From the NCBI RefSeq assembly GCF_907165205.1, contig NC_058192.1, positions 37,228,001-37,292,000 of the forward strand: DNA of 64,000 bases, given 5' to 3'. Shown here one piece after another: positions 44,193 to 55,211 of the stretch. The DNA is from Coccinella septempunctata. Lineage: Eukaryota > Arthropoda > Insecta > Coleoptera > Coccinellidae. A model generated the notes under the pieces. It searched no databases, was not told where the DNA came from, and saw only the letters and a program-made list of their open reading frames with translations. Position 1 is the stretch's first letter. Every line of letters starts with the position of its first letter. A program made the translations under genes and the position numbers.

Positions 44193-44345
44193 AAAAAGCG
44201 TATGGTCCGTATATACACATTTGGTAACCGAAAGTTACCAGAGCGGTTACTCTGGTGACAGATATTGAACTGAATTGTCAGGAATTCGACATATACGGAC
44301 CGCCCACTTACTAACTAGAAGAAACCAAAGTGTATATACGGACCA
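44193..44345 (+). mobile_element. MITE M4 (TGGTCCGTATATACAC termini)
   Basis: It has inverted ends TGGTCCGTATATACACATTT and ...CAAAGTGTATATACGGACCA. It contains the short inverted GGTTACCAGAGCGGTTACTC region and TATTGAAC at 44263-44270, the empty site of the micro-insertion in the 47.7-kb copy. Further copies or parts: 47684-47830 (reversed) and 50845-50880 (one end). Confidence 0.65.
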
Positions 44346-44487
44346 CAGATTACAGAGAAGATTGTTACTCAATTATGTCCAGAAACTGCTCCTCGATTTC
44401 TGCCATTTTCGATGTTACAGGCCTGCCAACATTTGCTCCCAGGGATTCGTGTAAACGTTCAGTATCCCTACATCTCTGTAATCTGTG
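44344..44487. mobile_element. Short TIR element with micro-F1-type termini (144 bp)
   Basis: Left end CACAGATTACAGAG, right end CTCTGTAATCTGTG, so the same 14-bp terminus as the micro-F1 insertions but with about 115 bp between. No clear TSD; the left edge overlaps the end of MITE M4. Confidence 0.5.
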
Positions 44488-44515
44488 GTAACAATCGACA
44501 AGTACTAGATCCATA

Positions 44516-45200
44516 GTCAGGGTCGTCGGAGTCTGCCACAGTAGAGTTTGAAAGACACTAAGACAAGAGCAATTGCACCCCTACCATTTCCAGAAAGTTC
44601 AAGCACTCCAACCAGAAGATCATCCTAGAAGAAAAGAATTCTACCTGTGGCTTTTAAATCACCAATATTTAACAACATATTCATATGTATTCTGTTTATT
44701 GACGAAGCCACTTTCACAAGAAATGGAGAAAACGATTTCTACAATACCCATGTATTGTCTACAGAAAATCCACAAGCTATCAGAAGAACAGATTTTCCTC
44801 AAAGGTTTTCCTTGAATGTCTGGATCGGACTCCTGTGTGGAATGCTTATTGGGCCAATTTTTCCACCACCACGAATGCCAGGTGAAGACTTTCTCCATTT
44901 TCTCCAGAACAATTTGCCAGGATTACCATAAGATGTTACTCCAAATATTTGGCAGAAAATGTGGTTGTTACTGGATGGAGCACCAGCCCACTTTCGAAGA
45001 AACGTTCGAAATTATTTAAATAATGTGTTCCCTAATAGGTGGATAGAAATGGCGGATCCATTTCTAGGCCTGCACGCTCCCCGGATCTTAACCCCTGTGA
45101 TTTCTTCCTTTGGGATTTAACATTAGTGTACAGTGATGGTGAAGTGGATCTGTTTTCAGTTCTGAAATGCAGTATTTTAGTCACATCAAATGAGTATGAA
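44516..45200 (+). pseudogene. Tc1/mariner-type (DDE_3) transposase relic
   Basis: Pieces in order: VVGVCHSRV-stop-KTLRQEQLHPYHFQ (helix-turn-helix end and linker), QALQPEDHPRRKEFYLWLL, the first catalytic Asp in ILFIDEATFTRNGE, ENPQAIRRTDFPQRFSLNVW, LIGPIFPPPRM, FLHFLQNNLPGLP-stop, the second catalytic Asp in LLLDGAPAHFRRNVR, VFPNRWIEMADP, then after a frameshift the third acidic site region SPDLNPCDFFLWD. Catalytic residues D-D-D with LNPCDFFLWD are typical of the IS630/Tc1/mariner superfamily. Stops, frameshifts and loss of the N-terminal DNA-binding part make it dead. No terminal repeats were identified around it. Confidence 0.8.
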
Positions 45201-47550
45201 TGAATTAGGTCAAAATAATTTTTGTAATAAAAGTAATGAAGAACGAATTTTAGTGATTAGAAAAATAATACTTAAATTAAAAACAAATATGTGTGTTTAA
45301 CAGTTTACAATGTTGTTATAGCCCCCACTTGCCATGCACCCAAATAGTTCCATTAAAATTATACATACTAGAATAGAAGGGGCTTAACTAACATGCTTCA
45401 ATATTTTACTCCCCTTGGTCTGAAGTAACAGCTTCTTTGTGAGCAACTTACTTGTTGAAGCTACTTAATTTATTATCTTTATCTACGTTATGTGGGGGCC
45501 CCTTCGCGATCGCGGACCTGACCAGTCCAGGCATCATTTTTATACTCATTATATTTATGCTGTTTATTTTCTTAAGAATTGTATTTTGCACCGATTATAT
45601 TTTTACACTGTTCCTGCTTCATATGTATAGTGAATACACCTTTTCAATGAAACAGTGCATCTTTTCAGGAGTATTTAATACAACTAAATTACATAATATT
45701 ATTATTATTATTAAGATTTATAATAATAATATAATTTTGAAAAAATATTCATTCTGTCTCTATACCGCCTGTACAAACGCTGCAGAGCAAAAGGCCAGGA
45801 ACAATGGTCTATCTGAGGAATTTCATATGGATCCAAAGAATTTCACAATCCTTATATCAGCATTTTATCACAGGTTGGTCACAATTCCGTTTTCTACATG
45901 TGCACCAATTCATCTGTGCCGACCCTTGCGTGAAATACTTTCCCCGAACACTTTGTTCTAAATATTTTATAGCCTAACCTAGATAAAGAGCAAGCTATTG
46001 TATTTGTAGGTTGCTAAACTCTTGAATGCTTTCATTTGCTGATTGAGTGTGAAAGATGTTTGTAGAAACTAGAAAAATCACAATATCACCATATTCCATT
46101 GCGACTGTAACTTATATCTGTTTCTTGAATGGTGCATGTGGATAAAAACCTTCAATCTTGTTTATTTTCTGGGTATAACGTCAGGCACTTCTCGATTTAT
46201 TATCGAAATTTCAACGAAACGGGCATTCTTTGTTTTCACTGAAAGAAAATTGGTAGTTGATACAGAAATCTTGATATATGATGATATTTATCATCACAAA
46301 AGTTTAATATCAACTTACATTTCGTAAATCTATTACAGATTGCCAAATAAATATTCTTGGAGTTCTTGAAGAACTAAAATACCACTCTTTTGTATCTTGG
46401 AACAACGAAAATCACGAAAAGTATTCTTCAAATGAGGAATTTCCATTGTAAGTTTGTCTCTGATTGTAATGATTTTGACGCGTTTGCTTCTTGCTTGTAT
46501 GCTTGTACTCCACAATTTTTGTGAGGTTAGAACGTTGGCCCATAGACCTAATTATTAGGTCTGGAGTGGCCTATCAGAAAGGGGAATGTACTGGTTACGA
46601 TAACCTTCAAATTTACAATGTGACTTCTCGAGGTCTCATTAATCTCATTCTTTGCATTCAATTATTTCCACATTTCGAGTCGAAAGTCAGTGCTTGTGAT
46701 TTATTAAACTTCAAACTCATTAACTGTACTCTGGGCGAGGTTCAGAGGAGAAAAATCAACATGGGGTGAGAAAAATATTAATTGATGTATTGAAAAAAAA
46801 CTACACACCTTCATCTCATATCTTGTTCAAGTTTTGGTAAATATTTCTATCGGTATGTTGCAATTTCAATGCGAAACAGAACTTGCCTAATCATGATGCC
46901 GCATTTTCCGCTGTCATTTTTATTGAAATGGGTAAAATTTCGATTCAAGCCCCATTTCTGATTTTAATAGTTATTTTTTTGTAGATATAATTCTTTATAA
47001 GGAATCGAATGGTGTTACTTAGTATCAATCTGCGGAAAGTTAAGGTTCGGAATTCCGAACGAAACATTTTTGGGAGAGTAACGATTTTACGAAAATTTAA
47101 TCAAAATACATGCCATGTAATGAATATTCGCTCATGAATTGTTATATTTTCACCTTTCGGTCCTTCATTTTAATGGATAAAAATGATATTTTAATGTATG
47201 AAATGGTTTTTTCACTGCCCTAACCTTAAAATGATTCAGTTCAATTTTTATCCTACATTTCTCATTCCAACATTTTTATCCACATTTCTCCTAATAAATT
47301 AGCTCAAAACTCCAATTTGTCGAGTTCTGTTGAAAAGAACATTCGAATTAATTAAATTATAGGAAACAAACATCCATAATCATCATAAATTCAGTGTAAT
47401 TTACGAACATTTTAAAAAAATCGACAAAATTTGAGGTGGGCCCGTTTGGTCTCATCAATTATTTTGTCTACCATTTATTTGGATGTTCATTTTTAATCTA
47501 TCCCAAAATTTATTGGCAATTATGCTTAGCAGAGCTGAAAGTGAATATTC
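45201..47550. repeat. Unclassified repeat, diverged partner at 49.86-50.6 kb
   Basis: Sequence from about 45590 to 46520 is collinear with about 49880-50580 (shared phrases AATACACCTTTTCAATGAA, TTGCATCTTTTC, CAATCTTGTTTAT), but diverged and gapped. The 169-codon frame at 45452-45961 is not conserved in the partner and is not accepted as a gene. The rest, to 47550, holds nothing recognisable. Confidence 0.5.
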
Positions 47551-47553
47551 TAG

Positions 47554-47830
47554 GTTGCGTTCACAAACTTACTCCGAGAGTAGAGTATGAGCAAAGAGTA
47601 ACTCTTGTTACCTCGCTTGTTACTCTTTGGTATGAGTATGGCCATGCTCACAGAGCATGGAAACTAAAAGGAACTATAAGGCTGTGGTCCGTATATACAC
47701 TTTGGTTTCTTCTGGTTAGTAAGTGGGCGGTCCGTAAATGTCGAATTCCTGACAATTCAGTTCAATACATTTCTACTCTGTAATCTGTGGTTCAATATCT
47801 GTCACCAGAGTAACCGCTCTGGGGTTCGAT
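47554..47830 (-). mobile_element. MITE cluster: GGTTGCGTTCAC element and reversed M4
   Basis: 47554-47600 carries the terminus GGTTGCGTTCACAAACTTAC TCCGAGAGTAGAGTA, also seen at 61108-61150 and inverted at 50916-50945. 47684-47830 is a reversed copy of MITE M4 interrupted by a 22-bp micro-insertion. The order suggests nested insertions; exact ends not resolved. Confidence 0.55.
47768..47789. mobile_element. Micro-insertion F1 (22 bp, single-ended), TSD GTTCAATA
   Basis: Begins CATTTCTACTCTG and ends TAATCTGTG (inverse: CACAGATTACAGAGTAGAAA then TG). Identical GTTCAATA at 47760-47767 and 47790-47797. The same MITE at 44263-44270 has one TATTGAAC (inverse complement GTTCAATA) and no insert, so the empty site is seen directly. 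The 20 terminal bases match one end of hAT-F1 with two substitutions. Confidence 0.88.
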
Positions 47831-48279
47831 TCTCGAGTCCATACGCAACGTAGAGTATACGAGACAGGGCGCACGGATGATAGCGCATAGAACCGATTCG
47901 ATCTATTCCCGAAACTATCTACTACGTATACGCTACGGAATTGGGCGACTCGTACTATACATTCTGGCAACATCGCAAAATTGTGGGTTCATCTGAATCA
48001 AATGAAGCTGCGCATGTTCCCAAGTTGACATTTTGAATTCAAGATGGTTCCGTTTAAGAAAGGAAACTTTAAGATGGGAAGAATAAGAGCAACATCATCT
48101 TAATTACTTTTCTTATTGCTGAGAATTTTTGAATATAACATTCTAACATGTATTGAATACTTGTGATAAATTTAAAACTCACAGTCAACAACTAAAAATA
48201 TGTTGGAAGCCTCACCCATTTGATTACTACCAGTGGCAGAGAATCTTAATGCAATATGTATCTGAAAATTTAAAAAATA

Positions 48280-49063
48280 TACAGGGTGTCCCAAGATGTT
48301 GGATACAGTCAATATCTCGGCTCTCAGACAAGATAGAAAGTTCAAACAAAAAGTTTCAACTTAATGGAATCAGGAACTATAACCAGAATACGTCATTAAT
48401 TTTTTTTCTAATTACCATCCCTAAAATCCACTCCCAAATGATTTTTTCAAATTGCACCCTTATATTTTTTCAACTCTAAACGATTCCCCAATAAAGAAAA
48501 AAATATGTTAAAACAATTTTTCATTTTCTTACGCAAATTCAACCCTTTAAAATTATAATTATAAATTCTGGCATATCCACCATTTTTGCGATTTATGATG
48601 AAATATTTTTAGTGCCCCAAGGCACTCAATACAGACAATAAAAAAAAATTATAGTAATACGATAATTTTAAATTCTATGGTGGTAACTTTGTTTTAGTTG
48701 GACATCTTATTCAATTTGATTTTTTTAACGTGTTTTTCTTTTTCTTCTATTAGGGAATCGTTTAGAGTGAACAAGTGAACAGAATGTAAGGATACAATTT
48801 AAATTTTTCTTTTACTAGGGAATCGTTCAGAGTGAAAAAATTTTAAATTATAAGGGTGCACTTTAAAACAAAGGGGGGTTGTTTTTAGAGGGGTGGTGAT
48901 TAGAAACAAAATTTTATCGACGGGTTGTGTTAGAGCCGAGATTTTATTCGGAATATTATGAATGCGAGCTCAAGGAATTCCTTCATTTTCTGCAATTATA
49001 AGCATAACCTTTTCTCATGAATACGGCTCAATGACTGTATGGAACATCTTGGGACAACTTGTA
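48280..49063. mobile_element. Mariner-type MITE (784 bp), TA TSD, long inverted arms
   Basis: Left end TACAGGGTGTCCCAAGATGT, right end inverse TACAAGTTGTCCCAAGATGT, flanked by TA. Subterminal arms are inverted as well: TTGCACCCTTATATTTTTTC near 48454 against TTATAAGGGTGCA near 48847, and GGGAATCGTTTAGAGT twice on the right against ACTCTAAACGATTCCCC on the left. Non-coding. Confidence 0.75.
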
Positions 49064-50800
49064 TAGTACAGAAAAAAACTTGACGAATATTTTGCCCTCA
49101 GTTGGAAAAAATGGGAAAAATCATCCCACTCGTGAAATGTGTGAGGTGGTCATTGAAAATTTGAAATTGGAATTTTGTCTCATTTAGAACTTCAAGATAT
49201 TAAATTCGAAGATACCATATTAATTCATTGATCACAATTGAGTTTTCTAATGTAATTAAATCACTTTCAGCTTTTTCTTAATAAAAACAACTGTTTAAAT
49301 GTTCCACGGAACGAAAAGAACGTCAGGTAACTTTCGGCAAAGAGGAACAAGAGATTTCACTCGTCCAATTTAGTTCCTGAGTCTGTGTAAATGGTGGGGA
49401 GACCTTCAAATCATTCTACACTCCAAACTAACGCTCATTGGTTTCAAGTTCGGGGTGATCCAATCACATCGCAGATATATTGAATAGGCCAATCAGCTTG
49501 AAGAATGAAATCGGCTCTCGTTTTGACGTTAATGTCAATCGTATTCTGTAATTTGTTTGATATTTTTGTGAAGTAAACAAAAGCTTTTGATGAATTCAGT
49601 TTTTGTTAATTCTAATTATCCATTCGAATAGATGCTTGTTTGGAGCAACTGATATTCCATCTTCATGGTTAAGTAACACGTAGTCATTCTGAAGTGAAGT
49701 GGTATGCCTTTTAAGGCCTGATTTTCCAATAATTGTATTTTATAAAGAGATGTCAAGAATGAAACTCCAAAATAAAAATGAGTTTTAGTTAAGGTAAAAT
49801 GGTTGGACACTATTGAAAGAACTGCTTATATTGGATATATTTTTATTCCGATTATACTAATTATGTTCATTTATTTCGGCTAGTTATACTTTGATAATGT
49901 TTATATATTTGTACCGATTATATTTTAATAATGTTTCCTTTTCATAATAAAGCAAATACACCTTTTCAATGAAGCGTTGCATCTTTTCGAGAAAATTCAA
50001 TACAAATTAAGTTACATTATATTATGTATTTAGATACTTATTCCATCCCCAAATTACTTTTACAACCGTTGCATAGCCATCGGTCAGGAGCACTAGTCAG
50101 CCGAAATTCGGTATATCACCAATGCATTTCATAATATTGTAGCATATTATTAAAGGTTAGTCATTATTTCTTTTCTTTCTCTACATATTGCACTCCAATT
50201 CAATCGTGCAGACCTTTTGTGAAATACCAGAATATTTTAAAGCGAATACACCACAGTGTAACCCAGATAAAAAGCCTGCTTCAAAGTATTGGTAGGTTGA
50301 TGAGCTCTTGAAGGTTTTCATTCGCTGATTTGTTTAAGAACTGGTTATTGAAACAAGAGCAACCACAATATCTCCATATTCCACAAGTGGAAACTTATCG
50401 GGACTGTAACTTATATCTCTTTCTTGAATTATGTAAGCATAAAAACCCCCAATCTTGTTTATCCTCTAGGCATCATTAATAAACTTGAATACCACTCTTC
50501 CGTAGCTGGTAACAACGAGAATATTCTTTGAAATATCACTTGTAACAACACGGAATGACGTTTGCTTGTACTTTTTGAGGTTATAAGGATCCATTTGCCT
50601 GTTCGTTTGAGAAAAAACCGTTTCAATCAATTCACTATGTGAATATTTCTACAAGATAATTCGAAATACTTGTGACTTATTTTTAATAAAATAATCAAAT
50701 ATTGGTTAGGTGTACTAGGTTAGAAAAATTCAAATTTGACATTTGTTCTTTCTAACTCCGCCCATTTCGAGATGCGAGCTGCTCAAGGTCAACGAAACTC
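49064..50800. other. Non-coding; diverged copy of the 45.6-46.5 kb repeat
   Basis: 49880-50580 is the partner of 45590-46520. Elsewhere only short, unsupported frames. No transposon ends recognised. Confidence 0.5.
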
Positions 50801-50844
50801 GCTTGGTCAAAATAGTGGAGTGGTACATCTTGTTAATCTTTGCT

Positions 50845-51420
50845 TTCGGTTACCAAATGTGTATATACGAACCATACGCTAAAAGTACGTTTATGAACGC
50901 TTCGAGTAATCAGAGCTTACTCAGAGTAAGTTTGTGAACGCAACCCAGGTGATCTAAAAGCCGGTGTGTAGATGGCAGACTGTTTGACGGAAATAGCCGA
51001 AGGCTTGAACCAGTGGCGCACGGTCGGAAATACATTTCTTGTGCAAATGTAACGGAATTCTTCGTTTTTGTACAAAATCTGTTTGTGCTCCTTCGCCGTT
51101 TTCCTTGTGAAAAAAAATTATAAATGTTAAGGGTTGAACTTACAACCTTGTCGTCCCATCCGAAGTCCACAATTTTTTTAAAGCATATTCCTTCCATCCT
51201 ATTGAATAATTGTACATAATCTGGTTGTGCTCCGTCGCCGTTTTCTTTGTATGAAACAAACCGAGTTCTTAGTTGCACGACAAATCTATTTCCGAGCGTG
51301 CTCCACTGGTCCAAGCCTTCGGCTGTTTCCTTCCCGTCAAACCAAAGAGTTAATCTTTGGTCAAACAGTCTGCCAACTTCACACCGGTTTATCTATTGGG
51401 AATTCCAAAAAAGCGATACG
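50845..51420. repeat. Inverted repeat pair with MITE ends
   Basis: 50945-51110 and 51212-51400 are inverted copies: CAAGCCTTCGGC, GTCAAACAGTCTGCC, CACACCGG appear in the second and reversed in the first. Left of it are one end of M4 (50845-50880) and an inverted GTTTGTGAACGCAACC terminus (50930-50946). The centre (51111-51211) is single-copy. The right arm contains a micro-insertion. Confidence 0.65.
51343..51359. mobile_element. Micro-insertion F1 (17 bp), 7-bp direct repeats GTCAAAC
   Basis: CAAAGAGTTAATCTTTG between GTCAAAC (51336-51342) and GTCAAAC (51360-51366). The inverted paralogue at about 50978-50995 reads GTCAAACAGTC without the insert. Smallest member; 7 bases of TSD are exact and the eighth mismatches. 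Confidence 0.75.
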
Positions 51421-51579
51421 CCCCCTGGTGTCAATTTTTGTAAATAAAAAGTTAATGCACTTTTATTTGTTTACATCGTGTAACGGAGAATATTTTGATG
51501 ATTCAATGAGAATTTTCATGAAAAATATGTTGTTGAAAATAAATTCATCTATCTCGTGACAATGGAAGAAGCTATAGGC

Positions 51580-51900
51580 CGGATTCATAGTTAAACCTGA
51601 AGTCGCTTTAATCAAAGATTATAGAGTTAGAAGAGAACCTAACTCTATAATCTTTGGCTTTAATTTTAAAGCTTCCTTGAACCCTACTAACGTCCAGTTT
51701 CATAATCGAATTTAACGTCACTTTGAGCTTAAAGCTTCCCTTACTGTCATTTTTAGTAGGGTTAAAGGAAGCTTTAAAATTAAAGCGACTTTAGGTTTGA
51801 TTATGAAACCGGCCGTAAAAATTACACTAAAGGAAGCTTTAAGCTTGAAGTGGCTTTAAATTTGATTATGGAACTGGACGTTAGTGAAGTTTTCATAAAC
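51580..51900. mobile_element. Palindromic MITE with GGCCGG-TTCATA termini
   Basis: Left arm GGCCGGATTCATAGTTAAAC CTGAAGTCGCTTTAAT, right arm (51735-51817) its inverse with GGCCGGTTTCATAATCAAAC. Long arms rich in AAGCTTCCTTTA and TTTAAAGCTTCC. A further partial arm follows to about 51890 (GGACGTTAGT). Contains the 44-bp micro-insertion 51613-51656. Confidence 0.65.
51613..51656. mobile_element. Micro-insertion F1 (44 bp), TSD GCTTTAAT
   Basis: Two 18-bp inverted arms (CAAAGATTATAGAGTTAG and its exact inverse) around an 8-bp loop AAGAGAAC. Exact 8-bp repeats GCTTTAAT at 51605-51612 and 51657-51664. The opposite arm of the host MITE (GTCGCTTTAATTTTAAAGC, inverted, near 51775) shows the uninterrupted sequence. 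Confidence 0.92.
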
Positions 51901-51989
51901 AAGAGCAGAAAAAGTGAACAATACAGCCTTTATTCATCGAACTGATTCGAAGACTTTATGATAGCTAAGGAAAAAATAATTAATCATAG

Positions 51990-52195
51990 GTACATAACTT
52001 TTTTTCCAATATAAAGTCATTATCGGGAATTTGGACTCTTTATTACACTCTCAGCAATGCACTCTAATGAACATTTGTCAATTGCAATAGGGCCGATCAG
52101 GGTTATGCAGATCATATTTGGATAAAAAACCAACTTAATTTTCTCGAACAACGACGTAGGTAACAAATCGTATCCACAACAAATCTTCCCAGTAT
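51990..52195 (-). mobile_element. PLE-C terminal fragment, left inverted arm
   Basis: Inverse match to 56467-56518 plus 57176-57365: shared GAGTCCAAATTCCCGATAAT, GATCTGCATAACC-TGATCGG, CGAACAACGACGTAG. It lacks the roughly 50 bases holding the hammerhead-like motif that are present in the right arm. It abuts TIR-A at about 52196. Confidence 0.6.
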
Positions 52196-52667
52196 GTAAT
52201 GGGGTATTTTCCTAAATTTCAAAATATATGTTATTAAAATCTTTATACCTCAAATATATCGAAATATATTTTTTTCGAATTTTAACATATTGCATTTTGT
52301 CTGTATTCACTTTCGAAAATTCTGATTTCAGAAGTGCTCTCTTATGAACATTCTACGTCATTTTCACAATCCGGCAACGCTCATCGAGTCAATAATGGTC
52401 ATGAAAGTTTTCTGATCAACATACACTACGTTCGGCCAGTAAACACCGGTACAGAGCGAGTAGAACTAGAGTTTTATCACAGATCAGCTAGGGCTAATGG
52501 AGCCTGTACAAATCGGCAATTTTTGAACGAATGACAAATGTCAACCACAAAAATCATGGGAGAAATTTGAATTTGATGCAATTTGTTCGAAAATGTATAT
52601 GAATAGATAATTCTTAGTGTGGATTAAACGGAAATTCTACACCTGTATCAGGATTTTCGTCCATGTT

Positions 52668-52832
52668 GTCAATAATAAAAACCAATTATCGGGAATTTGG
52701 ACTTTTATTGTCCATTATTTCGAGCCTTGATAAAGGAACAAGTTTTGTGTCCGAAACGTCGGCGAAGATTTAAAGTAATTCAACATCCACAATAAAAGTC
52801 CAAATTCCCGATAATTGGTTTTTATTATGGAA
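52668..52832. mobile_element. Short palindromic PLE-derived piece with hammerhead-like core
   Basis: Outer arms ACCAATTATCGGGAATTTGG and its inverse (52803-52825) surround GCCTTGATAAAGGA...TCCGAAACGTCGGCG (52727-52767). The arrangement CTTGAT, stem, CGAAACGTCGG resembles a decayed hammerhead ribozyme core (CUGAUGA...GAAA). The same GTCCAAATTCCCGATAAT phrase marks PLE-C arms at 52 and 57.3 kb. Confidence 0.5.
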
Positions 52833-52885
52833 ATTCTGCAGTTTTATGAATAGTTTGTTTATAAGTGGTTTTTTATGGTTTGTCT

Positions 52886-52932
52886 ATTGAACTAAAGAAA
52901 GTTTAGTTTAAATGTTAAATGTTAGTTCAATG
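52886..52932. mobile_element. Micro-insertion F2 (47 bp), TSD GTTTGTCT
   Basis: Starts ATTGAACTAAAGAAAGTTTA and ends ATGTTAGTTCAATG; flanked by exact GTTTGTCT (52878-52885, 52933-52940). The leading C of the CATTGAAC terminus is absent or changed. Confidence 0.75.
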
Positions 52933-53483
52933 GTTTGTCTCGTTTCATAACCCTACTTCTACACAAACTCCTTTCGCGCCCCACCTTGGGAGCTGGGGCT
53001 CATAGAGTTGATTCCGAAAACTCTACTCCGTCTAGAACGAACGACAATTATTGACACTTTTTGTTCTGAAACTGCGTGCCCGAACGACTCGGAACAAAAA
53101 GTGCTGATAGAGTCTACTGGCCGAACGCACCTAAAGACGTAATAAATATCAAGTTTTGTGATCACATTTGACAAAAAAAACAAACAATGACAGAAAATGT
53201 CTTCGGTTTTAAGAAGGTATAGACACGGATTACAGAAACAATTTTATGCAATTTGTGGATATCTTCTTGATCGGTGCCACTGTTGTCGAATTAACAAAAA
53301 TTACTAGATTTTAGTAAAGGCATTCTACGTCACAAGCTTTCACATATTCGAATGTTCACTAAGTTTCGAAGGGTGTATTTCTGAAATTTCTAAATTTTGA
53401 TTTTGGTGATGAAAGCTTCCATAGTGCGTTAAGAGTATCAACAGGGATAATAAAACAAAAACAAAAAACACACTTCTTTTAAA

Positions 53484-53545
53484 GTTTTACTCTTTGGCGA
53501 TCGATTTCGGTTGTCAAACCATCATCAGGCCAGCTGGAAAGTATA
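53484..53545 (-). ncRNA. Hammerhead-ribozyme-like motif, PLE-B left arm
   Basis: Minus strand reads CTGGCCTGATGATGG, TTTGACAACCGAAATCGATC. CTGATGA followed by a GGTT/AACC hairpin and GAAA is the conserved hammerhead core order; PLEs are known to carry such ribozymes in their terminal regions. Stems I and III and the cleavage triplet were not established. Confidence 0.45.
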
Positions 53546-53933
53546 TATGTGTTTTCTCAAAATTTCATCACTTAAATTCATGTAGGCATTGTAGTAAGAA
53601 TGTGCAATCTTACCGTCAATGAGGTAGTCTCTTTCATAAAAATCATTAGACTCTCGACAACAAACAATGTGGAAGAATGTTGTTGTTGAATTTCTTCTGG
53701 TCGGTATGTGGTGAAATTATTCGATACGTAGCCTAAACGAAAGTGTAAGTTAATTTAAGTTGTCATCTGTCACGTTTCTAATGTTAGGGGGTATGTTAGG
53801 GAAATTAATTATCTTTATTAGGCTGCCCTCTCTAAGGTTGAAATCTGATAGTTCGTTTAGTAAATGTCGATTATCTCTGTTCTTTAAAATCTCCAATTGT
53901 TCTAGCATTGTTAGTTTATAAAAATTATGACCT

Positions 53934-55211
53934 TTATGTAATATGTATTTTCAAGTTATCAAATTCTATGTTATGTTTACATTCGTTTATATGGCATCCT
54001 AATGCTGACTTGGGGTGATTTTTACTGTGTTCGTCGAAACGTTTTTTCATATTACGTGTAGTCATGCCGATGTAAAAGGCAGGACAGCTTGAACAATTTA
54101 TCTGATATACTCCACTTTCTTCCTCTCGTTTAGTTTTGGTTTTGTTGTTGACTAATAGGTTATCGATTGTTTTATGTCGTTTGTTTATCAGTGTGTAGTC
54201 GTATTTCGTAATATTTCGCTGTATATTTTCGTGTAAGCCTTTATAATATGGTACTGTTAAATAGAGTCTTCTTTTTGTGATATGGGGGTAGATTTTCTTC
54301 ATTGTTATTTTTCTTTTTATTGTGTTGTATACTTGGTCGATGTATTCTTTAGTGTATAGGTTATTTGTGCCTAGTTGATATATTATACTTATTTCTTTTT
54401 TGTAATTTTCGGGGGATAAGGGAACATTAAGAATTATATGAAACAAAAAATTGAAGGCGGCTCTTTTCATCGATGGTGCATGATAAGATTGATATGGGAT
54501 AATATTGTCAGATTGTGTAGGTTTTCTATAAATTTCAAAAGAGAACTTATTGCCTATGTCAAGAGAAATCGTCAGGTCGAGGAAGTTTATGGTATTCGAT
54601 ATTGAATGTTCTAGGGTGAACTTTATTTTAAATTAAGAATTAATAGTTGTGAAGAATTCTTTCAGTTCCTCTTCTGTTCCCTCCCAGATGCAAAAGATAT
54701 CGTCTACATATCGTTTCCATGTAATTATATTATATTTAAAAGGCATTTTCATTATTTGTTTTTCTACGTGATTAACATAAAATTCCGCTATTAGTCCACT
54801 GGCTGGTGAACCCATTGGTAGGCCATCTTTCATCACATCATTATTATTGTCAAACATGAAAAAATTTTGTTCTGAGATTAAGGTACTTAGTTTCATTATA
54901 TTATCAATATCTTCTCTATCTAGATTTAGGGAGTTATCTGAATTGTAATGTTCATTGAGTTGTTCTTCAACCAGAGAAAGCGAGTCATTAACGGGTACAT
55001 TAGTGTATAAGTTCACAATATCGAAAGAAATTAATGTATATTCTTTATTGGGGTCTAGATTTAGTGATGTGAGGTGTTGAACTAATTCAAGAGAATTTTT
55101 GATCGAATTTTCAGAGCTAAATTTCAATTTATTAGTGAAGAATTGACTGATGAATTTGGCTATTTTATGAGCTGGTGACGAGATGGCTGAAGAATGGCCT
55201 AGAACATTCAA
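53934..55211 (-). pseudogene. PLE-B reverse transcriptase plus GIY-YIG endonuclease, one stop
   Basis: A single minus-strand frame of 425 codons broken only by a TAA at 54633-54635. Starts within the RT (SSPAHKIAKFISQFFTNKLK), motif A FDIVNLYTNVPVNDSL with the catalytic Asp, LPMGSPASGLIAEFYVNHVE, active-site KRYVDDIFCIWEG; after the stop INFLDLTISLDIGNKFSFEI, IYRKPTQSDN, long helix region, then GVYQINCSSCPAFYIGMTTR and MKKRFDEHSKNHPKS of the GIY-YIG domain. It lacks the N-terminal RT fingers because the inverted arm replaces the 5' part. Expected role: target-primed reverse transcription with its own nuclease. Confidence 0.85.

Larger units (their letters stand above)
52425..53131. mobile_element. 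TIR element with GTTCGGCCAGTA termini
   Basis: Left TACGTTCGGCCAGTAAACAC, right inverse GGTGCGTTCGGCCAGTAGAC. It interrupts TIR-A between sequences that are adjacent in the 27-kb copy (TTGATATTTATTAC and GATCAGAAAACTTTCATG). It contains a PLE-type palindrome (52668-52832) and a micro-F2 insertion (52886-52932). Confidence 0.6.

Noticed and set aside
44336..44495. 144-bp element with micro-F1 ends as a further member with TSD
   Set aside because: Flanking 8-mers (ATACGGAC and GTAACAAT) do not match; listed only as a TIR element.
45452..45961. 169-codon open frame with hydrophobic N-terminus
   Set aside because: It lies in a repeat whose partner at 49.9-50.6 kb is not open in the same frame, and it is low-complexity with no domain. 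Likely chance.
51227..51559. 110-codon and overlapping frames around the inverted repeat
   Set aside because: They run through inverted repeat arms and a 17-bp insertion; no domain and no conservation between arms.
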